Source: an uncultured Bacteroidota bacterium
Lineage (GTDB): Bacteria > Bacteroidota > Bacteroidia > Bacteroidales > P3
Assembly (NCBI GenBank): GCA_900546465.1
Contig: URCX01000047.1
Span: 1-12,336, forward strand
Direction: 5' to 3'
Length of the DNA stretch: 12,336 bases
Below, piece by piece: positions 6,500 through 12,336 of the stretch. Position 1 is the first letter of the stretch, and every line of letters begins with the position of its first letter. A model generated the notes under the pieces. It was not told where the DNA came from and did no database searches. It saw nothing but the letters and a program-made list of their open reading frames with translations. The position numbers and the translations under genes are program-made.

Positions 6500-7133
6500 G
6501 ATGCAAAGGTACGATATTTTCAACAAACACAATAGGGTTTGTATAGTAAATGCTCCTTTTGTTCGTTCTGTTTCGATGAATGAAAGGGTGATAGAGTGCG
6601 ACGAAAAGAATGTCGATTTGATTGATTTTGCGGTATTTTTCAGAGAGAAATGTCGCAAGAATATCATAATTATTGTTAAAAGTTTGACTGTGGAGGAGGT
6701 GTTTTCCAAAGCCATCAAGAGTTTGTTTTTTGTGCAGGCGGCAGGTGGTTTGGTATGTAATGAGAGGAGAGAATACTTGTTTATATATCGTTCGGGACAT
6801 TGGGATTTGCCTAAGGGACATTGGGAAGATGGGGAGAGTTTGGAATATACAGCTGTGAGAGAAGTGGAGGAGGAGACCGGCTTGAAGCATCCGAAATTGG
6901 GAGAGAAACTCGGCATCACTTACCATGTATATAGCCTGAAAGGCAGGCGGGAAATCAAAGAAACGCATTGGTACGACATGAGCGCAGAAGCAAATGAACT
7001 TCTTGTGCCTCAAATGGAAGAGGGGATAGAACGTGTAGAGTGGCTTACGAAAGAGAAAGTAGAGAGTTTTGGCAGTATGATTTACCCTTCGCTAAGGCAT
7101 TTCCTTGCGGGTGTCGGCTTTTCTTTCGATTAG
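6498..7133 (+). CDS. NUDIX hydrolase with extra N-terminal region
   Basis: NUDIX enzymes hydrolyse nucleoside diphosphates linked to another group X; the substrate here is unknown. The 211-residue protein has a complete NUDIX box at 107-129: Gly107, Glu113, Arg121-Glu122, Glu125-Glu126 and Gly128 all fit GX5EX7REUXEEXGU. 'WDLPKGHWEDGE' and the strand before it (FVQAAGGLV, 78-86) are typical. Residues 1-75 form an additional region of mixed strand and helix character that I do not recognise by name; it seems to recur in Bacteroidota NUDIX proteins. ATG codons at 6498 and 6501 are both possible starts. The open frame reaches back to 6411 but would run antisense through pyrE. The 3' end overlaps the aspartate kinase gene by 42 bp, tail to tail. 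I found no consensus promoter. Confidence 0.88.
   Translation: MMQRYDIFNKHNRVCIVNAPFVRSVSMNERVIECDEKNVDLIDFAVFFREKCRKNIIIIVKSLTVEEVFSKAIKSLFFVQAAGGLVCNERREYLFIYRSGHWDLPKGHWEDGESLEYTAVREVEEETGLKHPKLGEKLGITYHVYSLKGRREIKETHWYDMSAEANELLVPQMEEGIERVEWLTKEKVESFGSMIYPSLRHFLAGVGFSFD
6504..6511 (-). promoter_or_regulatory. pyrE -7 promoter box inside the NUDIX coding start
   Basis: Minus-strand TACCTTTG (6511 to 6504) is an exact -7 box. The -33 box is weak: ATTG at 6533-6530 with a spacing of 18. The box ends 4 bases before the pyrE ATG, so the expected start site falls at or next to the start codon, which predicts a leaderless or nearly leaderless pyrE mRNA. The same bases encode residues 3-5 of NUDIX if it starts at 6498. 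Confidence 0.5.
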
Positions 7134-8402
7134 GTATTGTTGGGTTATACGGCTTTTTTGCTCAATCAAAACATTATAGAGACTGATGTCAATGGCTTTT
7201 GCCAAAGAGTCGGCTTGGTAATGACGGATTGTTATAAGTTCCAAGGAGTCGTTGTATCTCACGTTGTAGTTCTGTTGCAGGGCTTCTATGAGTTCTTGCA
7301 GCAGTTTGTCGTTTTTGTCAAAGCATACGGAGAAACTTAAAGCCGAGTTTTGCATCATATTTACTTTAATTCCGAAAGAGGAAAGTGTGTCAAAGATTGT
7401 TGAAACTTTATCTTCCGCAATGAAAGAGAAGTCTTTCGGAAATATAGATAGGAGTGTTTGATTGTCTTTGAAGATATAATTAGGTACAGTGGGAATGGGA
7501 TTTTCGCAATCCGTTATTACGCTGCCTTGTTGTTGCGGAGCATTGAAACTTTTTACGTAAAGAGGAATGTTTTTGTTCTCCAAGGGTTTTATGGTCTTGG
7601 GGTGTATGATTGAGGCTCCGTAATAGGCGAGTTCTATTGCTTCTTTATAAGGAACGCATTCGAGTTTGCAGGTGCTTTTCATGCGTTTGGGATCGGCGTT
7701 CATAAGTCCCGATACGTCTTTCCATATAGTCATGCTTTCCGCATTGGTGCAATATGCGAATATTGCTGCCGAAAAGTCGGAGCCTTCTCTGCCAAGGGTG
7801 CTTGTATAACCTTCTTTGGTTGAGCCGATAAAGCCTTGTGTCAGGAGGGTTGAACGGTTGGCAAGAAGCGGGAACAGATTTTGAGAAATTATTTCTTTGG
7901 TTTGCGTCCATCTGATGTCTGCATTGCGGAAGTTATTATCTGTTTTAATGAAGTCTTGTGCGAAGATGTGTTCATGGGCAAAGCCTATGGAGGTCATATA
8001 AGCCGAGATTATGCTTGTTGAAATGCGTTCTCCGTAAGAAACTATGCAGTCATAAAGGAAATCATAGTCGTTGTGGTTCAGCGTAAGTATTTTTTCGCGA
8101 CTTTCTGCTATGAGGTGTTTTATCAAATTTTTGCACGAGTTTTTGGCTTCTTCATTAGCGAAGAGTTCTTCGGCAATGGAGAGATGATAATGCTGTAATT
8201 TGTCAAATTCTTCATTGTTTACGGTTTTTTCAGAATGCCAAAGGTTGACAATCTTTTCCAAAGAATTTGTTGTCTTGCCCATTGCAGATACAACAACTAT
8301 GCGTTTTTTCTCTTCACTTTGAAGGATTGAAACCACATTCCGTACAGATGAAGCACTGTTTACGGAAGCCCCTCCGAATTTCTCTACATATATACCGTTC
8401 AT
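7092..8402 (-). CDS. lysC: Aspartate kinase
   Basis: This enzyme phosphorylates aspartate, the first step towards lysine, threonine, methionine and diaminopimelate for the cell wall. The 436-residue monofunctional protein has the kinase motif VEKFGGAS at 6-13, 'VVVSAMGKTTNSL' at 36-48, 'TLGREGSDFSAA' at 202-213 and 'WKDVSGLMNADPK' at 227-239. A C-terminal ACT region (about 315-390) includes 'IKVNMMQNSALSFSVCFD', where feedback inhibitors would bind. The last part, 'LITIRHY...VLIEQKSRITQQ', resembles the Bacteroidota type. A TTG lies upstream at 8423, but the ATG at 8402 fits the family N-terminus and has a -7 box 18 bases ahead. There is no homoserine dehydrogenase fusion. The symbol lysC is by function class; feedback specificity cannot be read. 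Confidence 0.92.
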   Translation of the reverse strand: MNGIYVEKFGGASVNSASSVRNVVSILQSEEKKRIVVVSAMGKTTNSLEKIVNLWHSEKTVNNEEFDKLQHYHLSIAEELFANEEAKNSCKNLIKHLIAESREKILTLNHNDYDFLYDCIVSYGERISTSIISAYMTSIGFAHEHIFAQDFIKTDNNFRNADIRWTQTKEIISQNLFPLLANRSTLLTQGFIGSTKEGYTSTLGREGSDFSAAIFAYCTNAESMTIWKDVSGLMNADPKRMKSTCKLECVPYKEAIELAYYGASIIHPKTIKPLENKNIPLYVKSFNAPQQQGSVITDCENPIPTVPNYIFKDNQTLLSIFPKDFSFIAEDKVSTIFDTLSSFGIKVNMMQNSALSFSVCFDKNDKLLQELIEALQQNYNVRYNDSLELITIRHYQADSLAKAIDISLYNVLIEQKSRITQQYLIERKADTRKEMP

Positions 8403-8420
8403 ATACCCATATTTGGACGG

Positions 8421-8450
8421 CAAATCTACAAAAAAATATTCGTCTTCAAG
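8421..8450 (-). promoter_or_regulatory. Promoter of aspartate kinase
   Basis: Minus-strand TAGATTTG (8428 to 8421) is an exact -7 box. The -33 candidate is CTTG (8450-8447), one mismatch from TTTG, at a short spacing of 18. A start near 8414 gives a leader of about 12 bases. It faces away from the ftsX promoter and overlaps its upstream flank. Confidence 0.5.
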
Positions 8451-8456
8451 TTTTAT

Positions 8457-8487
8457 TTTGTCGGAAAAGGCTTTTTTCGTATCTTTG
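8457..8487 (+). promoter_or_regulatory. Promoter of the ftsX operon
   Basis: TTTG at 8457-8460, 19 bases, then TATCTTTG at 8480-8487: both boxes and the spacing match the Bacteroidota consensus exactly. Transcription would start near 8494, about 11 bases before the ftsX ATG at 8505. The leader has no room for, and no sign of, a Shine-Dalgarno sequence. Confidence 0.7.
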
Positions 8488-8504
8488 CCCCATAATTGAC
8501 GGAT

Positions 8505-9383
8505 ATGGCTGCGAGAAATAAAAATAAATCATTCACTCTGTGGAGTGCAAACTTCTCTACGGTTTTGAGTATTTCGCTTGTGATGTTTTTGTTGGGCTTT
8601 ATAATGCTTTTCATTTATCATACATATACCACAAGCAAGCAAATAAAAGAACAGGTCTCCTTTACGGTTTATCTTAACCTTGATACCACGGAGCAACAGG
8701 CTTTGGAATTGGAGAACGAAATAAAACAGAACAGCAGGGTTAAGTCAACCCAATATATATCTTCCGAACAGGCTGCACGAATGATGAATAAGGTAATGGG
8801 TGATGACCATCTTGCGGTTTTGGATTCGGTCAATCCTTATCAGGCTTCGATAGAGGTGTATCTCAAAGCTCAAGCATTGAAAATTTCGGAGATAAAACAA
8901 TTTATTCTTGCAGTGGAAGCAAAGGATATTGTCGATGTTGTGGATTATCGCCACGACCTTGTTATGGACATAAATGATGTCATATACAATGTGAGTGCTT
9001 TTATTTTCGTACTTTTTCTGTGCCTGCTGTTCATCGCAATTACATTGATAAATCATACAATAGGACTTACCATAAATAGTAAGCGTTTGCAAATTCGTTC
9101 AATGGAGTTGGTCGGAGCAAAATCGGGTTTTATACGCCGTCCTTTTGTTGTCCGCGGAGTAATATTGGGACTTGTGGGTGCTTTTGTTGCGGATTGTTTG
9201 CTGGCAGGGGTGCTTTATTGGCTTTATTCGAGTATAAAAGGTTTGGTATTGGCGGAGCATATCAAGGTTTATATCCTTGTGGGCATTGTAATAGTGATAT
9301 TGGGTGTTTTACTTTCGTTTACCTTTACCCTTATTGCTGTAAAGAAAAGTATGAACTTGAAAGGCAGTAAATTATATAGATAA
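8505..9383 (+). CDS. ftsX: Cell division protein FtsX (permease-like)
   Basis: FtsX is the membrane partner of the FtsE ATPase and relays its state to periplasmic cell-wall hydrolases during division. The 292-residue protein has the standard layout. A cytoplasmic N-terminus is followed by TM1 at about 18-42, an extracytoplasmic domain (about 43-155), TM2 at about 161-186, TM3 at about 216-242 and TM4 at about 254-279. The cytoplasmic loop 'RLQIRSMELVGAKSGFIRRP' (194-213) is the most typical stretch. A TTG at 8496 is in frame, but the ATG at 8505 suits the family. ftsE is not in the window, and ftsX heads the operon, as is usual in Bacteroidota. Confidence 0.93.
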   Translation: MAARNKNKSFTLWSANFSTVLSISLVMFLLGFIMLFIYHTYTTSKQIKEQVSFTVYLNLDTTEQQALELENEIKQNSRVKSTQYISSEQAARMMNKVMGDDHLAVLDSVNPYQASIEVYLKAQALKISEIKQFILAVEAKDIVDVVDYRHDLVMDINDVIYNVSAFIFVLFLCLLFIAITLINHTIGLTINSKRLQIRSMELVGAKSGFIRRPFVVRGVILGLVGAFVADCLLAGVLYWLYSSIKGLVLAEHIKVYILVGIVIVILGVLLSFTFTLIAVKKSMNLKGSKLYR

Positions 9384-9395
9384 AGAATAATCGTA

Positions 9396-9647
9396 ATGAA
9401 GAAAACGAACGACAATAAGGAAATCGAAAAGAGGGATTTCGTATTTGGTAAAGAGAATTACGTTATAATGATAGTGGGATTGGTTGTTTTGGCAATCGGA
9501 TACATACTTCTGAGCGGTGGAGGCAGCAACGACCCCGATCAATTCAGCGAAGCATTGTTCAACAGTCGCAGAATGCTGTGGTCTCCAATCTTCATAGTCG
9601 GAGGATTGGTCATAGAGGTATATGCAATCATGAAAAAAGCAAAATAA
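9396..9647 (+). CDS. DUF3098 small membrane protein
   Basis: An 83-residue protein with two membrane segments, at about 22-40 and 61-79. A short charged N-terminus leads to 'FVFGKENY', and the loop holds 'FNSRRMLWSPIFIVGG' (55-70), the hallmark of DUF3098. The function is unknown. It lies 12 bases after ftsX and 3 bases before uppP, and it is normally found between these two in Bacteroidota. That suggests a part in envelope assembly or in FtsX or UppP function, but this is guilt by association only. Confidence 0.88.
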   Translation: MKKTNDNKEIEKRDFVFGKENYVIMIVGLVVLAIGYILLSGGGSNDPDQFSEALFNSRRMLWSPIFIVGGLVIEVYAIMKKAK

Positions 9648-9650
9648 TAA

Positions 9651-10445
9651 ATGGATACACTTCAAGCAATCATTATTTCTATAGTGGAAGGTTTGACGGA
9701 GTTTCTTCCGGTTTCCTCCACGGGACACATGATTATCACTCAGGGAATTTTACGTGTTCCAAGCGATGACTTTGTTAAACTCTTCACTGTTTGTATTCAG
9801 TTCGGAGCAATTCTTTCCGTCTTGGTAATATATTGGAAACGTTTTTTGCAGTCATGGAGCTTTTATTGGAAGTTGCTCGTAGCTTTTCTACCGGCTGCAA
9901 TCATAGGATTGTTGGCAGGGGATTTGATAGACAGTTTTCTTGAGAATGTTTGGGTGGTTGCTTCCATGCTCGTGATAGGTGGTGTCTTCATGTTGTTTGT
10001 CGATAAGTGGTTCAACAAACCCGATGAAGACCAAACAATAACATATAAGAAGAGTTTCAAAATAGGTTTGGCTCAATGTATCGCAATGATACCCGGTGTC
10101 AGCCGTTCGATGGCAACAATAGTCGGTGGTATGAGCCAAAAACTCTCCCGCAAAACAGCAGCCGAGTTTTCTTTCTTTCTTGCAGTGCCTACAATGGCAG
10201 CCGCTTCGGGATATAAACTCTTGAAAGCGTTTATGACTGAGGGCGGAACGGAAATGCTTGCAAATAATTTATCCACCCTTATCATAGGAAACATCGTTGC
10301 ATTCATCGTTGCGATACTTGCAATCAAGTTTTTTATCAGTTTCCTTACCAAATACGGGTTTAAGGCATTCGGATATTACAGAATAGTTGTCGGATTGCTT
10401 ATACTTATACTCTTGTTCTGCGGCGTACCTTTGGAAGTGGCATAA
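9651..10445 (+). CDS. uppP: Undecaprenyl-diphosphate phosphatase (UppP/BacA)
   Basis: UppP removes a phosphate from undecaprenyl diphosphate, regenerating the lipid carrier for peptidoglycan and other surface polymers; overexpression is known to give bacitracin resistance. The 264-residue polytopic membrane protein carries both signature motifs: 'EGLTEFLPVSSTGH' at 13-26, with Glu13 and Glu17, and 'PGVSRSMATIVGGM' at 148-161, with Arg152. These correspond to the catalytic residues of the E. coli enzyme. About seven hydrophobic segments are visible. The stop codon overlaps the truB start as TAATG (10443-10447). Confidence 0.96.
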   Translation: MDTLQAIIISIVEGLTEFLPVSSTGHMIITQGILRVPSDDFVKLFTVCIQFGAILSVLVIYWKRFLQSWSFYWKLLVAFLPAAIIGLLAGDLIDSFLENVWVVASMLVIGGVFMLFVDKWFNKPDEDQTITYKKSFKIGLAQCIAMIPGVSRSMATIVGGMSQKLSRKTAAEFSFFLAVPTMAAASGYKLLKAFMTEGGTEMLANNLSTLIIGNIVAFIVAILAIKFFISFLTKYGFKAFGYYRIVVGLLILILLFCGVPLEVA

Positions 10446-11161
10446 TGGAATTGAACCTTGAACAAGGCGGATACATACTGCTGAATAAGCCATATACTTG
10501 GACATCGTTTCAAGCGACCAAAAAGGTACAGTATGTTCTCAAAAGACATTTCGGTGTAAAGAAAATAAAAATCGGACATGCCGGAACACTTGACCCTTTG
10601 GCAACAGGATTGCTTATACTCTGCGTAGGCAAATATACAAAACGCATAGAGGAATATCAGGCAGGGGAGAAGGAATATACAGGAACAATATTTCTCGGAG
10701 CCACAACTCCGAGTTTCGATAAGGAAAAGCCTGTTGATTTCACTTTCCCGATTGAACATATAAGCAAAGAGGCGATAAGACAAACTGCCAGCTCCTTTCT
10801 TGGAGAACAATCGCAACTTCCTCCCGTCTTTTCTGCCGTAAAAATTAACGGAGTGCGGGCATACACCAAAGCAAGAGAGGGTAAGGAGGTCGAAATGCGA
10901 GAGCGCCGCATAACGATACATGAGTTTGAAATAACCGATATAAGAATGCCGGAAGTGGATTTCCGCATACGTTGTTCCAAAGGTACGTATATACGTTCCA
11001 TTGTAAGAGATTTCGGTAAACGACTGCAGAGCGGAGCATATCTGACTGCACTGTGTCGCACAAGAATAGGCGATATGAAGTTGGAAGATGCTCAAACGCC
11101 TGAACAAATACAGTCGCAATTCCCTATAAAGTCCGATATTCCGCTTTCTATTGACGAATAA
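10445..11161 (+). CDS. truB: tRNA pseudouridine(55) synthase TruB
   Basis: TruB converts U55 of the tRNA T-loop to pseudouridine. The 238-residue protein has the catalytic motif GHAGTLDPLATGLL at 44-57, with Asp50 as nucleophile, and the conserved 'KEYTGTIFLGATTPSFD' at 76-92. 'QLPPVFSAVKINGVRAY' is at 124-140 and 'CSKGTYIRSIVRDFG' at 177-191. No PUA domain follows, which fits the shorter TruB forms. It overlaps the uppP stop codon by one base, so it is translationally coupled. In many Bacteroidota queA comes next; here the operon ends at a terminator instead. Confidence 0.96.
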   Translation: MELNLEQGGYILLNKPYTWTSFQATKKVQYVLKRHFGVKKIKIGHAGTLDPLATGLLILCVGKYTKRIEEYQAGEKEYTGTIFLGATTPSFDKEKPVDFTFPIEHISKEAIRQTASSFLGEQSQLPPVFSAVKINGVRAYTKAREGKEVEMRERRITIHEFEITDIRMPEVDFRIRCSKGTYIRSIVRDFGKRLQSGAYLTALCRTRIGDMKLEDAQTPEQIQSQFPIKSDIPLSIDE

Positions 11162-11211
11162 GAGAATTTTTATGCTTCTTTTTGTTTTCAAGCTATCGTT
11201 CAGATAAAAGA

Positions 11212-11253
11212 CAAAGGTTTGAAACCCTTTTTCAATCAGGTTTCAAACCTTTG
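11212..11253. terminator. Bidirectional intrinsic terminator between truB and the S46 peptidase gene
   Basis: A perfect 15-bp inverted repeat (11212-11226 with 11239-11253) encloses a 12-base loop. On the plus strand the T-rich stretch GTGTTGATATTTTTATTT follows; on the minus strand the tail is TCTTTTATC. It sits 50 bases after the truB stop codon and 26 bases past the peptidase stop codon, so it can serve both converging transcripts. Confidence 0.85.
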
Positions 11254-11279
11254 GTGTTGATATTTTTATTTGGGAACCT

Positions 11280-12336
11280 TTATTTCACGAGTTTCATTTC
11301 GTTGATAAGGTTGGTTGCTCCTGCGTATTTGTCGATTATAAACAATACGTAGCGTATGTCAACGGAGATACATCTTTGCAAATCGGGATTGAAAGCTATG
11401 TTACCGCTCATTGCTTCCCAGTTACCGTCGAATGCTATTCCTACAAGTTCTCCTTTGGCGTTTATTGTTGGTGAACCAGAATTTCCTCCTGTAATATCAA
11501 GGTTGGAAATAAAGGCTACAGGAACTGTTCCGTTCTCTGCATATTGTCCGTAGTCTTTATTTTCATACAAAAGACGCAGTTTGGAAGGTACGGTGAATTC
11601 CCATGATGAGTTGTCTTCTTTTGCCATTACTCCGTCCAATGTTGTATAGTAGTTGTAGGTAACTCCGTCCATCGGTTTGTAGTCTTTCACTTGTCCGTAG
11701 GTGTAACGTATGGTGAGGTTGGCATTAGGGGCGAAATGTTTCTTGCTGTCCATTTCCATAACTCCTTTCACAAACAAACGGTTTGCCCTGCTCAAACGGT
11801 CTCTTTGCGATTGCACGGAGGACATTTTCTCTACCATATTATCAATAAATTGATTGGTCAATATGTATGCGGGATCATTGGCGATTTGTGTTACATCGAG
11901 GTGTTCCAAGAGTTTGTTCACTCTGTCAAGGCTTACCATTTGTGAAGTCTTATACATATCGCTTGCTATTTGTTTGAAGTTATAACCGTTTTTGAAAGCG
12001 TTTGACAAGAAGTCTTTGTCCTGGTGCAGTATAGGAACATTGCGGAAATATACGTCCAAGCCGGCTGCGAAGAGTTTTTCTTCGGTTATGATATTGTAAT
12101 CCTTGAATGTCTCTGCGTAAATCTCTTTCAATTTGGCTGCAATTTGCTTTGCTTTTTCGCTTTTGCCATTTTTTACCAATTCTTCTTCAAGAGGTTTCAT
12201 TTGTCTTGCAACGGAGAATATGGCAGCTCCTCTAAGGATTGCTTCATTGGTGTAAACTCTCAAATAGTCGTACTCATTGGTAGCTTCATAGCATTCTTCC
12301 AAGTCTTTCAATACACTTCCGTACTCGGCTTGCCTT
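11280..12336 (-). CDS. S46 family dipeptidyl-peptidase, C-terminal half (partial)
   Basis: S46 peptidases (DPP7, DPP11) are periplasmic serine exopeptidases that release dipeptides for asaccharolytic growth. Only the last 351 residues are here; the frame is open to the right edge, so the signal peptide and the His and Asp of the triad lie outside. The nucleophile is in 'TGGNSGSPTINAKGELVG', with the Ser codon at 11480-11478. Eighteen residues later the family's specificity position is Gly ('FDGNWE', codon 11426-11424). DPP7 has Gly there, whereas DPP11 has Arg, which binds acidic side chains. This points to DPP7-like preference for hydrophobic residues, by inference. The helical region before the nucleophile matches the alpha-helical domain of the family. 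A TTG at 12311 is an internal codon, not a start. Confidence 0.93.
   Translation of the reverse strand, partial: RQAEYGSVLKDLEECYEATNEYDYLRVYTNEAILRGAAIFSVARQMKPLEEELVKNGKSEKAKQIAAKLKEIYAETFKDYNIITEEKLFAAGLDVYFRNVPILHQDKDFLSNAFKNGYNFKQIASDMYKTSQMVSLDRVNKLLEHLDVTQIANDPAYILTNQFIDNMVEKMSSVQSQRDRLSRANRLFVKGVMEMDSKKHFAPNANLTIRYTYGQVKDYKPMDGVTYNYYTTLDGVMAKEDNSSWEFTVPSKLRLLYENKDYGQYAENGTVPVAFISNLDITGGNSGSPTINAKGELVGIAFDGNWEAMSGNIAFNPDLQRCISVDIRYVLFIIDKYAGATNLINEMKLVK

Noticed and set aside
6500..6919. 140-codon upstream extension of the pyrE frame
   Set aside because: It runs antisense through the NUDIX gene, and PyrE homologues start at the equivalent of 6499. The promoter also lies between this stretch and the ATG.
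10376..11191. Minus-strand open frame of 271 codons opposite truB
   Set aside because: It is the shadow of truB, and the product is rich in C, Y, R and F without any family signature.
1..12336. Mobile element, defence system, CRISPR array or toxin-antitoxin pair
   Set aside because: I looked for transposase and integrase motifs, terminal repeats, regularly spaced repeats and small paired genes, and saw none. The content is housekeeping with even composition.

Overview
This window looks like chromosomal DNA from a member of the Bacteroidota, most likely order Bacteroidales. That is inferred from gene content and signals. There is an S46 dipeptidyl-peptidase and the run ftsX - DUF3098 - uppP - truB. 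RecF is followed by a short DUF721 protein, and pyrE sits next to an SRPBCC protein and a NUDIX protein. The start codons lack Shine-Dalgarno sequences, and several starts are preceded by the Bacteroidota promoter pattern TTTG-N19-21-TAnnTTTG. Base composition is A/T-rich and fairly even. I see no IS element, phage gene, CRISPR array, tRNA or rRNA.

Layout, left to right. Positions 1-281 hold no gene, but carry a good minus-strand promoter firing off the left edge. From 3851 down to 282 lies a compact minus-strand cluster of ispH, recF, a DUF721/DciA-like gene and a Wzx/MATE-type flippase. Its genes overlap or nearly touch, and a promoter candidate lies around 3946-3979. A DUF2156 gene (3989-4879) diverges from it. 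Next comes a 472-bp non-coding stretch with several inverted repeats. The minus-strand pair pyrE and SRPBCC follows (6499 to 5352), separated by a strong hairpin. A NUDIX gene diverges from pyrE, and the two start codons overlap in the single tetranucleotide CATG. NUDIX converges on an aspartate kinase gene, with a 42-bp tail-to-tail overlap. Aspartate kinase and ftsX are divergent, with face-to-face promoters at 8421-8487. The plus-strand operon ftsX - DUF3098 - uppP - truB (8505-11161) ends at a 15-bp perfect hairpin, beyond which is the C-terminal half of an S46 peptidase on the minus strand.

Functionally this is mostly housekeeping: isoprenoid precursor synthesis (IspH), lipid-carrier recycling (UppP), cell division (FtsX), replication and repair (RecF, DciA-like), pyrimidine synthesis (PyrE), the aspartate-family amino acid pathway (aspartate kinase), tRNA modification (TruB) and peptide catabolism (S46). 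I found no convincing new multi-gene system. The points most worth a second look are the pyrE/NUDIX start-codon overlap with a promoter that predicts a leaderless pyrE mRNA, the hairpin-plus-promoter between pyrE and SRPBCC, the long imperfect inverted repeat at 5248-5338, and the poorly characterised N-terminal region of the NUDIX protein.
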